DNA from: Eleginops maclovinus
Taxonomy: Eukaryota; Chordata; Actinopteri; Perciformes; Eleginopidae
Reading direction: 5' to 3'
Assembly: GCF_036324505.1 (NCBI RefSeq)
Contig: NC_086350.1
Span: forward strand, 16,737,532-16,801,531
Length of the DNA stretch: 64,000 nucleotides
Shown here: positions 1 to 9,535 of the stretch, in pieces
Layout of the letters: the number at the start of each line of letters is the position of its first letter
Numbering within the stretch: the stretch's first letter is position 1
Program-made: the position numbers and the translations under genes
Notes under the pieces: generated by a model
Seen by the model: only the letters and a program-made list of their open reading frames with translations
What the model was told of the DNA's origin: nothing
Databases searched by the model: none

Positions 1-296
1 AAGAGAGGTTCAGGGAGCATGAGACATCATTTTCACACATGGATTGGCCACCACAGAGTCCAGACCTGAACCCGATTGAGAGTCTTTGAGATGTGCTGGA
101 GAAGGCTCTGTGCAGTGGTCCGAATCTCCCGTCATCAATACAAGATCTTGGTGAAAAATTAATGCAAGGCAGAATTAATGTTGTGACATTGCAGAAGCTT
201 GTGGAAACGATGCCACAACGAATGTGTGCCGTAATTAAAGTTAAAGGCGCTTCAAATAATATTAGAGTGTGTCCTTTTTTTTGACCAGGCAGTGTA
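1..296 (+). mobile_element. Tc1/mariner element, 3' end (cut by window edge)
   Basis: The window opens inside a Tc1-like DNA transposon. The 3' end of a degenerate transposase is followed by the element terminus: a T-run leading into GACCAGGCAGTGTA at 283-296. Read in reverse this is TACACTGCCTGGTC plus an A-run, the usual outer end of a large group of fish Tc1 elements. The 5' half lies outside the window, so the length and left inverted repeat cannot be seen. A hAT element is inserted directly at the right terminus. The Tc1 assignment is firm; the subfamily is not determined. Confidence 0.9.
6..284 (+). pseudogene. Tc1 transposase C-terminal fragment, broken
   Basis: In one frame from position 6 the translation contains DWPPQSPDLNPIESL, the conserved block carrying the third acidic residue (E) of the DDE catalytic triad of Tc1 transposases. 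It is followed by DVLEKAL and, nearer the end, TLQKLVETMPQRMCAVIK, both matching the C-terminal region of the family. The frame is interrupted by TGA at 87-89, exactly where the family has Trp after NPIESL, so a single TGG to TGA change inactivated it. About ten residues around the usual 'W' after 'LMQ' also look lost or altered. Frame and stop are seen directly; the family assignment rests on known Tc1 motifs. It is a fossil copy. Confidence 0.88.
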
Positions 297-301
297 GATT
301 A
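294..301. repeat. Left 8-bp target site duplication of hAT element
   Basis: GTAGATTA lies immediately left of the hAT terminus and is repeated without change at 1471-1478. Its first three bases (GTA) are the last three bases of the Tc1 element. Confidence 0.93.
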
Positions 302-317
302 TAGGGATGCACCGAAA
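302..317 (+). repeat. hAT left terminal inverted repeat
   Basis: TAGGGATGCACCGAAA matches the complement of 1455-1470 at all 16 positions. Confidence 0.93.
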
Positions 318-468
318 ATTCGGCCACCGAAAATTTTCGGCCGAAAATGGCCCAAAAGTGCATTTTCAGTTTTCGGCCGAAACACTTTTGTCACCGAAAC
401 AACAAGGCCGAAACAGAACGTTGTGATGATGACGCAAGCAAAAAACCGCGAACAGCACTCGGGCCAAC

Positions 469-1095
469 ATGTCTGCGGTGTGGACGCAATTCACTGTGTC
501 TGAAAAAGAACAACGAATAGCAATTTGCAATACGTGTAAAGCCGAAATTTCTAGAGGGGGTATATCTGCAAAGAGTTTTTCCACGTCGGGTTTAATTCAT
601 CATCTTAAATCAAAACATCCCGATCGCTATTCTGAATTTGAGAAAAACGCGGCACAGAAAAGGAAAGCCATTCCGAGCACACCGACTCCGTCTGTGGCAG
701 ACGTTTTTGAAAAGGCCAAAAAGTTTCCCAGTGATGGTGCCAAGGCTAAGGGCATTACACAAAAAATGATGGAATTCATTGCCTTAGATGATCAGCCGTT
801 CTCTGTTGTAGAGGACGTGGGATTTCGTAGGCTGATAGAGCACATTGAGCCCCGTTATGCCATACCGAGCAGACGACATTTCTCAGACGTATGTTTACCT
901 GAGCTGTTCAATGTTGTTGCAACTCACGTCCATGAGCTTATGGCATCTGATATTTCAGCAATCAGTTTCACGACCGATATATGGAGCTCAGACGTCAGCA
1001 TCACGAGTATGCTCAGTCTAACTGCACAGTGGATCAACACAGATTTCAAGCTGCAAAAGATTCTGCTTAATTCACAAGAGTTTCGATGCACTTGA
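469..1095 (+). CDS. Truncated hAT transposase: BED zinc finger plus start of RNase H-like fold
   Basis: An uninterrupted 208-residue frame begins at an ATG. Residues about 5-54 form a BED-type zinc finger, with C20, C23, H45 and H50 as likely zinc ligands and aromatic W5 and F8 upstream, as is usual. Residues about 107-136 (DDQPFSVVEDVGFRRLIEHI, then PRYAIPSR) match the region before the catalytic domain. FTTDIWSSD near residues 167-175 holds the first catalytic Asp (D170) of the RNase H-like fold. The protein stops soon after LNSQEF, so the other two acidic residues, the insertion domain and the dimerising C-terminus are missing. It could bind transposon ends but cannot catalyse transposition. 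No stop or frameshift is present. A repressor-like role is inference; it could equally be a recently dead copy. Confidence 0.85.
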   Translation: MSAVWTQFTVSEKEQRIAICNTCKAEISRGGISAKSFSTSGLIHHLKSKHPDRYSEFEKNAAQKRKAIPSTPTPSVADVFEKAKKFPSDGAKAKGITQKMMEFIALDDQPFSVVEDVGFRRLIEHIEPRYAIPSRRHFSDVCLPELFNVVATHVHELMASDISAISFTTDIWSSDVSITSMLSLTAQWINTDFKLQKILLNSQEFRCT

Positions 1096-1454
1096 CTTAA
1101 ATGCACTTTGTTTTTTTATGAGAGAACATATTTAATTTTACAATATTTCAGCAGGCCAGTCAGTTTACAGGCCTGTACATTATTATTTCATGTAGGCTAC
1201 ACATGTGTGGTCAAGTTAAACATTTAATTTTATTTTATATTGTGCATAATGTCAGTTCTAAATAAATATTTTCATAATTTCGTGATTTATTTATTCTTTG
1301 AATTGCAACGCCTTGATTTTTAGTAAGGTTAGCACACAGTCATAGCCATAAATGCAATGGTACTAATAATTGGAATAATAATTTATTTCGGTGTTTCGGT
1401 TTTCGGGCCTTGGTTTCCTCATTTTCGGTTTTCGGTTTCGGCCAAGAATTTTCA
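1096..1454. other. Noncoding 3' part of the hAT element
   Basis: AT-rich sequence between the truncated reading frame and the right inverted repeat. It includes AATAAA-like words near 1260 and, from 1380, repeats of TTTCGGTTTTCGG that mirror the left subterminal region. No further transposase motif is seen. Confidence 0.7.
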
Positions 1455-1470
1455 TTTCGGTGCATCCCTA
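1455..1470 (-). repeat. hAT right terminal inverted repeat
   Basis: TTTCGGTGCATCCCTA, the exact complement of 302-317. Confidence 0.93.
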
Positions 1471-1478
1471 GTAGATTA
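1471..1478. repeat. Right 8-bp target site duplication of hAT element
   Basis: GTAGATTA, identical to 294-301. The sequence from here continues the DNA that originally flanked the Tc1 element. Confidence 0.93.
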
Positions 1479-1669
1479 CATCATTAACACAAGATAAGAT
1501 CAAAATGTTTGTTATACTTTATCCCAAAGAAAAGTTGTGTACACACTGGGACAGAGAGCAAATAACAAAAAAGGTGCAAATTAAGAGTAAACACACATCA
1601 AAAAGTAATCAGTTAGTATCAGTAATTTTGACCTGTGGCACTAGATTAAAGTTCAGGAAGTAAAAAAAG

Positions 1670-1996
1670 TAGGGCTGCCCCGATTAGTTGACTAATTGTT
1701 AGTCAAATAGACACATTTTTAATTAGCCGATTATTACAATTTAATTTATATTTCAACAGTTAATTATTACAGTTGTATTTTATGTCATGTGAAGCACAAA
1801 GTACAATCCTGGTATAATGAAGTTCTTTATCAGCCTTTCAAACTGAAACCATTTTGGGAGAAGAAAAGAAGGTTTTTATTGTGATTTCTTTTTCTTCGAG
1901 AAATAATAATATCATATACGTGACGATTAGTCGACTAATCGCCTGAATTGACGACTACTAGTCGACTACAAAAATCTTTAGTCGAGGGCAGCACTA
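1670..1996. mobile_element. Short hAT-like MITE (327 bp)
   Basis: The ends TAGGGCTGCCCCGA and (read in reverse) TAGTGCTGCCCTCGA form imperfect terminal inverted repeats. Candidate 8-bp target duplications flank it: AAAAAAAG at 1662-1669 and AACAAAAG at 1997-2004, seven of eight identical. Inside are repeated GACTAAT/ATTAGTC words, including a perfect 18-bp palindrome CGATTAGTCGACTAATCG at 1924-1941. There is no reading frame of note. The duplication length and TAGGG start fit a nonautonomous hAT element unrelated in sequence to the 302-1470 element. Confidence 0.75.
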
Positions 1997-2004
1997 AACA
2001 AAAG

Positions 2005-5000
2005 CCTTTGGAAATCAACCTCTGGACAACTTCAAAACCCGTAGTGAATTTTGAAGCCGTCTAGCGAGTAGTGTAAAGTATATTGTGTCCTGCTTTGATC
2101 TACAGTATTGGTCAGATAAAGCTACTAGAGCTGACTTGCATACAGCTGACTTGCATCCAGCTTGAAGTAGCAAAAAGCATTTATCTTAGAAGACTTAATC
2201 AAGCATAACTTTAAAACACCTTTTTCTTGGTTAATACTTGGTTAATATGTTGCGCACCAGTTAAATGTATCAATAACCTAAATGAAAGTGATAAGTATTT
2301 GAAATTCTATGATCATTTTGATAACTTTCTTTCTCAATATTAAACACCTTTTCTTATTCTACTGCAAAAAAAGGTCACATTCAGTAGAACTATAGTGAAA
2401 CCACAGATGCATATAGGCTACAGATATGTACTGAATACCAAAGAAAAAGTTATTGACATTGACGAGAAATAATTTGTCCGTCTAAATTATTGAATGTATG
2501 ATCAATCGTAAAAAGCACACCCGTCACCTCACCCTTCTTTGAATTTGTAATCTGTGTCACTTTATTTGTGGAAGTTGAAGATTTGACGTTTTGTAAAACA
2601 CATATTGAACGGTATGCAATCTCATTTGTAATAAATGTTTGTGGTGAAGCCAAATATTTTTCCACGTTGTGAAAAAGGAGTTTCTTACAAAACTATTTAA
2701 GGCTTTTGTATAACCTCGCATGCCTGCTACTTTTTGAATTGCAAAAGTTCTGTGACGATAAAGGCACTTTAAACAGACACTCTAATTAGAGTTTGACTTT
2801 GCATGGATTCACATTTTAAATTGCTTTGACCACAAGCATCTCTCCAATGCTGGACTGTTTTCCATTTTATAATTTCACCATGTTCATTATGTTCTGTGAT
2901 TGAAATGGATTGTCAACAACGTGGAAGTGTTGTAGTGATTAGGATTTTTTATTTTTTTTTGCATTTTTTATCCTGTTGCCATTCGTCTTTTCTGTTCCCA
3001 TCAGCATGCCATCAAGTTAATGTAATATTGACTTATTCATATCATCACATGATTACATTGAAACCAGAAACAAATTAAGATAGAAAATCGCAATGCCAAA
3101 ATACAGTACTATTCCTATATGTCCTTTAACATGAACTAAAGACAGCTGTGGTCATTCATGAGGTCTTTCTTTAGGCAGCAATTTGAAATGGTGGTAACAT
3201 TGTCTTAGTGGATTCTGAAAGCTTGAGCACAGTTTTGTGTATCTAACAAAGCAACAAGGGTCCTAGCACAATCAAATATTCAACAAAGTGATTTCAAATG
3301 TATACAAGTGGCTGTTCTTTGATCTTTAAAAGACACAAACCCCCTGTTTTTTTTATATGCATGCCTTTAATCCACAATGTGTATGGGGAAATGTATGTGT
3401 GTACTCTGGTTATTTCAGTGCATGGCAGCTACAATAATGATCTTTGCTCCTGAGAAGACTTTAACAACAAGGACATAAAGTGACTGGAACAATGACAAAT
3501 GTAGGACATATGATTCAATATGAAACATGGGGGAGTCTTATGGGAAAAGAGCATTGAAAACAGCACAGTAGGGCATTACTGAGCATCCCCTATAGGCCCT
3601 TACCATGTCACCTCTGGGCTGCGACTCCACCACCATACGTGTCTCCACAACAGAAAGGTAGCCTCCTAACCTTGCCCACACAGCCTTAATCTTCCAAATG
3701 CTGCCTGAGCATTTGAATTTCTGCACATCAATCTCAGGGCCCCGTCCTGCCTTGATTAATGGTCCCCATCTATCACAGCACCATGTGGCGCGCAGGCCTT
3801 GCCCCGCTAGACAGCTTTGCTTTAGAATAATGGGCGCACTCCATCCCAGGCCCTAGCATGCAATGATTGTGCATCTTTGTGATCTATCCGTCAAGCTGCT
3901 CTGTCAAAAGGGACAACAGGGGACAGTGCAGGTGGAAGCAATCAGGGCGAAGGAGGCATTGTCGTGCTCCAATTACATACAGTATTCAACAGAATGTTTC
4001 TTATTGTGGTTACTTGCTGTGCTGACTAATAAACACAGAAATATGTTCTCACAGAGGAAGCCGTCTCTCTCATTCTGTCACACATGGGTGCGTGAAGACT
4101 TAGAGACATTCTGTCTGCCATCAATAATGTTGGCAGGGAAACCAAAGCAACTAATGGAGACTCCAGGTTCTGTTCATGTATGGCCACTTTCTTTCTTCTC
4201 TAATATACCAAACTCAATTACACACATGCACATACTCGGATGCCCAAACTCAATGTCTTATGAACACACAGGATGGCCGAAACGGCAAGGGCACCATTCC
4301 AATGGTTTAAAGGTGCTTCCCTCTGTTGAGGAAACACTTGTTTTCATCAACCATCTGAAAATAATTAGCTGCAATTATGCATGTCCCTCACCAAAGCAAT
4401 TACATGCCACATGATCAAGCCCCTTATATGGGCACACCAGTATTCTGTGGAGTTGAGGGCTATTCATGCTTTTAAACAAGCCATTCATCACTGTCATATG
4501 AGCATTCTTCACTTTTGATAGTGCTTTTGTGTGCGTTACTACGGGCAGACAGGAGAACAAAAACTCTTGGTCCCTATGCAAAACACACAAACCCGGCAGA
4601 AATGTGTCTTTATTTAATTGATCCGTTCATAACAGCATTAATTAAAACTGCATTATATGGCAGCATTTTGCATGGCAAAGGAACAAGTGTGACAACAATT
4701 ACATGTCGGATCTAACTAGTACATCTTGGTTGCTCAATATTCTCTGGCATTGTTTTTTAAATGTCGCAGCCCTATTACAGTGCCCACTGGGATCAGCACC
4801 GATATGTGGGAGTATTGTGTTGCTGCCTGTTGCTGACATTTCGACAGGCTGGAAATTGCGGCTGCATTCCACAAACATCACCCACTGGTCCGCTGCTCAG
4901 TCAATTCAAGGCGTGAAAATAGTTCCCCCCATTTCTCAGGGAAGATCATAGGACAAACAGGGAAGGAGGGGAGACAAGCCCTTAAAGACATGAATACTTC

Positions 5001-7873
5001 ACAGCAGGGGTATTTTGATTCATACCATACAAACATTTGAAATAATAGTCTGAACATGTTGTTTTCAGCATCAATTTAGATTCCTAACAAATAGATTGAC
5101 TTCAGTTATTCTAGAGATATATATAAAAACAAAAAAACAGATAACACTAACAATATTGCACAAATACAATTGGGGTTGTGTTATTCTGGATGTAGGTGCA
5201 TCTCTGATTGCTGAAGTGTGAAAACAAAACATGTATGCATTCACTGCTGACCTTGACTGAGTTGGTGTGCCGTGGGTCGCACATATACTGTATATATCAG
5301 AAATCATGTACCGCTTGGGCAACTGGAAAGTCACTTAAATACTTTATGTGTGCGTGTTAGGAAAAAAATGCTTCTGTGCATCTGGAAGGCATATTTTACA
5401 AGCGGTGCCTTATGTCTTGCCTGTTTAAAACTGAAGCCACAGAAGTCAAGAGAGAATATGCTGACCCAAATAGGCTCTGGGCTCACTTATACAGCAATAT
5501 TCCTTTTCTAAGCACTAGTAACAACATCAGCCACTGTTTCTAGAAAAAGTGACAGATCTAATAAGCATGGCCTTAAGCTTGCCAGAGTTAAAATTTCAAT
5601 GTATGCCATTTTGTTTTCATTTACAATTCAGTAGGTTTGGGGCCAAGTGTGTTAGATGGTGAATTCCATACCACCGTACATAAACCATTTACAAAATAAT
5701 AAACAGGGCAGATAGCGGGCATAGACTGGGTGACTGAAGGCATCGGAGGATACTGTACAGCTCAGCGAGGTTTTAGAGAAACAGCAAGACCCTGATGCTG
5801 GCTGAGAATAACCACAAGAGTCACTGGATGAAGGAACAATCCTAATGAATCATTATGAAGGTATATGAGAGTTATTAATATTAATTTATGTTGTGTTTCC
5901 TCTGAAAAATTTGATTTACACTGCCTCAATAAATCACAATTTGCTCTGTGCATTTAAAGGAGAATTATAAAGTACTATAGGTAAACTCCATTCAATACTT
6001 TCTCAAAATGCCAATTTAAAACAGTAAGATTACAATCCAAGTTTGTTTTTCTTGGTTAGATAAGTAGGTCTTCTTTGTACCAACCTGCATTTCTCTGTGC
6101 CCTCTTTATTTCTAGGATAATTATGATGGCTGATAGTAAATAACACCAGTAAACATGTGAGCTTGGAAGATAATTAGTGAAATGTGTTTTTTTAATAAGC
6201 ATTATTGGTAACCCTTGATGCAAAAACCTTTCAAATGGTGTGTATGCCCAGCTTTTGAAGGTAACTGAGTTGTGGAGCTCTCAAAAGTTCTGCAATGGGG
6301 CTTTTAGCAGTGAGGGAACTGTCCATGGTGGTCAAAACATTTCACTCAGAGCTAGGCCTATGACTGTTATAGGTGGAGCACTGTTTGGCACTCTTTTCTG
6401 TGTGTAAAAAACGGTGTGCACCTTGCATACTGTATCATGGAACTGGCACCCATAAATTGTAGGCTTGAGTTTTTAAATTACTCTTTTTTCAACATCTTAG
6501 TTAAAGGGTAAACCAGTGTTGCCAGGGTGTAGTGTTTGCCTTTCTAATCATAATCCTCAGATGGTTTATTTATTAGGCATCACTTGGACCTCTGTCATCA
6601 CTCTGTACCTGGGTCAGTATCACAGCCCCTGCTGTCAGCCTTAGTTTTCTGCACCGACGTGGCAGCTGCCGTGTTCACAGGGAGTATCAGACTAGGAGGC
6701 AGGTTGGACGACAGAGAAATTCATCCGCACCATACTCTATTTGGGATGTCAAAGGATAAGGTGAAAAATAGGTGCAGGTCACAATGTCATACTGTCCTAT
6801 CTAAACTGGAAAAAATAGTGTTGCTATCGCGGAACAAGGGAAAGCTTGCCAGCCAAACTTCAAGCAACCCTTCATCACTTGGCCTTGAGGTCTTTCCTGC
6901 AGACAGCAGGGATGTAACAATCACTCTTGAAATGTCTGGAGTAGGGAAGACAACGGCACAGGTACAGGGACAACAAGCAGTGCATGATCTCAACAAAAAG
7001 TTCATTCAATCTCTATGCCAGGACTCCCACATGCAGCTCATCCATTACTTAGAGGAAGGAGGGAGGAAACAGAGGAGGAGGAGGAGGATGTGAAAGGATG
7101 TGAGTGATTATTAAGCGTAAATAAACTCTGCATTATTCCACTCTTATAGATGGGGCAGTTCATTGCAACCTTTTCAAGTCAATAGAGTTTCAGTCAGTTC
7201 AGCACTCCAACAACCTTTAGAAACTTAATTGGTGGCTTGATTGAGTTTCTTTGCATTTTACATGAAGAGAGTTAATGAATTCAGTGGACAATGTTTACAT
7301 AATAGTTTAAGATTGGCAACTACTGATAAAGGTGAACAGGGTTTATTCGTCGTGGGATCCAACTAATAGATATTTATTTTCAAACGGAACAACACCATGA
7401 AATATTCAGAAATGTTTTTTTGGGATGCTCTTAAGGAGCCGATACAGGGCAACAACTAATTGGTCTCTATTCAACAGTCGGTCTATTTCTAATTTGATCA
7501 TTTGTCTAAAACTAACATCAAGTAAAATGTGTCTACGAGTCCAGAATTGGCAATTGATACCAGCACCTCTAATGAGACAGTATATGGAATGTGTAACGTT
7601 TTGGAAACCAAAGGGCAAGCTAAAGCAAATGAACAAAAAAATGTTTTATTAAAAACAAATTAGCGGTTTCTATTTTTACATTCAGTGTGTCTGTTTGTGA
7701 TTATGCAAGAAGGCTGTTTTTGTCTGAGTAGTGAAGCCCCTTGAATTCCCTGGAGTGGGCATGGCAGTAAATTCAGTGTGGAAATGGGTTCAGATTAAAG
7801 CTTCATTAGTCAAGGCTTTAGAACCTGTGTACTGCTCTTCCCCCACTGCATCATTGTTTCTCTTTTCAGCACG
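2005..7873. other. Single-copy AT-rich DNA, no gene recognised
   Basis: No known gene, RNA gene or transposon is seen. A GC-richer block around 3540-4010 stands out and could be a conserved noncoding element. An unidentified 80-codon minus-strand frame lies at 2450-2692. Longer open frames at 3863-4414 and 6584-7093 have no recognisable motif and no coding hallmarks. The stretch may be intergenic or intronic. Confidence 0.6.
2450..2692 (-). other. Unidentified open frame, 80 codons
   Basis: This minus-strand frame is open from just after a TAG (2693-2695) to a TAA at 2450-2452. It lacks an early ATG; the first lies well inside the frame. The composition looks protein-like, with segments such as SPQTFITNEIAYRS and GEVTGVLFTIDHTFNN, and no low-complexity runs. 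I do not recognise the family, and no good splice acceptor was found at its start. It may be a scrap of transposon protein, an exon or chance. Confidence 0.2.
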
Positions 7874-7891
7874 TATATATATATATATATA
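7874..7891. repeat. (TA)n microsatellite
   Basis: Nine TA units in a row. Confidence 0.9.
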
Positions 7892-8398
7892 ATAACATAA
7901 CACAATCACAGAAAACGGAATGATATAAGAGAAAATATAACACAAGTCATAGTGAATAATGTATGGCATTCACAGTTGAAAAAAAAGTTTGTAAAGTTAA
8001 ATTTGGAACATAAAAAAGAAGTAATAACAGACATGTGGAAGCTAATTAGTATATTAGAAAACGGAGACGCCTGTAGTGGCAGGAATTGAGAAGATTACTC
8101 TCCGTCTGGACCCTTATGTTCTGAGTATTGTGTTTTGATTTTCCTGAAGCATTTTGCTTAACATGACACACTCCTCCACGGGCGACAGAACATACCCTGT
8201 GGCACACTTTTGCAATTTCCCCATGTATTTATTCTCTCCCACACAGAAGCTGAACATATTTAGCTTTCTATTCTTTCATGATACTTTTCAAACTCATGCA
8301 TTTGACAGGGGGGCTTGAAGAGGAGGCAGAGGCCATTTTTAAATCTGAGTTCAACTCCCACTCCCTGCCAGCTGATTTAAGGAGGCAGCCGTCAAGGC
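7892..8398. other. Single-copy DNA, nothing recognised
   Basis: Mixed-composition sequence with no gene, RNA or repeat I can support. Confidence 0.5.
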
Positions 8399-8424
8399 AC
8401 ACACGCACGCACACACACACACAC
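8399..8424. repeat. (AC)n microsatellite, interrupted
   Basis: AC dinucleotides with two AC to GC interruptions near the left end. Confidence 0.85.
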
Positions 8425-9002
8425 TTACAGAGGGAAGAAAGACAAGTAATGATAGAGAGCTAGACGCCTTCTTTTGTCATTAAATTCGCTCCAGATTAGT
8501 CATACCTATACATTTGTTCTATAAAATAAATGGGGAAATATTGAACAAATCACTTGATGCATTGCCTCAAAGCTCGTATGTGTGTTGCGTGATTGATAAT
8601 TCCTTATTAATAACGTTGCAACAACAGGAGTCAGTTGTTGTTTTATTATAATAATCAGTGTTGTATACTTTTGAAAATATATACAGTATGCCCCCTTTGC
8701 CCTAGTGCTTTTAATATTGTTGTTCCATTTTAACTTCTGTTCATTCTTCGTTGCTGTTTTTCAGTGTACACGTAACCTGCCTCATAACTGTATCTACAGG
8801 ATAATAATAAAGTTCTGGAGACAGGAAAAGATAGGAGAACTTCAAAGGGAATGCAGACTGGTTTTCACACAGCCCTGCATGTTAAAAATGCATGCATAAT
8901 ACAATACCAAGAGCCTGGGAAAAAGATTGTAGAAGAATGTTCAGGGTCAGGTCCAACACAAAACAGCATTGCAAGGCATGAAGCATCCTTTAGTCATATT
9001 TT

Positions 9003-9005
<3 letters not shown>

Positions 9006-9050
<45 letters not shown>
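9006..9050. repeat. (TG)n microsatellite
   Basis: About 22 uninterrupted TG units, long enough to be highly polymorphic. Confidence 0.95.
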
Positions 9051-9051
<1 letters not shown>

Positions 9052-9520
9052 AGTAGATATAACAGCGACAGGAAAGATTTTTCATTTCATTCTCATTCTG
9101 TTGTTCCATGCTTTTGTTTTACTGAATAAAACAGTGGTTGCCTCAAATCTCTAAGTATGTCTTGATAAAATGTTTACACATTTTACTGCGAGGAACTAGC
9201 AGTTTAAGAGATGCTTTTAGCTTTGTAATAACTACATTTGGCGTGGGGAAAATTACACCAGACACTTAAGTGTCCAGGAGCTGTGCAAGGTCAACTGAAA
9301 GCTGATAGACTACCTCCTATTTGACTCGGAGTAACCCTTATTTAACAATCATCAGCCGAGAGTAAAAGAAAATTGGGAGGGAGAGAACAAAAGGGCGAGT
9401 TAAGGTCACCAGGGAGTTTGCAATTGGTAGCACTAATCCATCAGGAACCTACATAAAGGATGTCTTTTTTTATTTGAATGGATTTCTGAAACAACAGGCA
9501 ATCTAACTTTCGAACTGCAG

Positions 9521-9535
9521 GCTGGGCATACGAAG
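9521..9535 (+). other. Candidate 15-nt microexon
   Basis: Fifteen bases (GCTGGGCATACGAAG) sit between an acceptor-like run ending AACTGCAG (9513-9520) and a strong donor GTGAGT (9536-9541). The length is a multiple of three and would encode A-G-H-T-K. The TGC just before the AG resembles the UGC element known upstream of SRRM4-dependent neural microexons in vertebrates. No flanking exons of the same gene are identified, and such short pairs also occur by chance. Confidence 0.2.

Larger units (their letters stand above)
302..1470 (+). mobile_element. hAT transposon, internally deleted (1169 bp)
   Basis: The element has perfect 16-bp terminal inverted repeats, TAGGGATGCACCGAAA at 302-317 and its complement at 1455-1470, and a perfect 8-bp target duplication (GTAGATTA) on both sides. 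Both are hallmarks of hAT transposons. The subterminal regions repeat words such as TTTTCGGCCGAAA and TTTCGGTTTTCGG, which may be transposase binding sites. Inside is an open reading frame for the N-terminal part of a BED-finger hAT transposase, then an AT-rich tail. Full transposases of this group are around 600 residues or more, so most of the catalytic region has been deleted. The intact ends and duplication suggest that it moved as a deleted copy. Confidence 0.92.

Noticed and set aside
3863..4414. 183-codon plus-strand open frame
   Set aside because: No recognisable motif, no coding-like codon bias and no splice or promoter context; likely a chance opening in a GC-richer block.
6584..7093. 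169-codon plus-strand open frame ending in an Arg run
   Set aside because: The Arg run comes from a GAGGAG repeat and no domain is recognisable.
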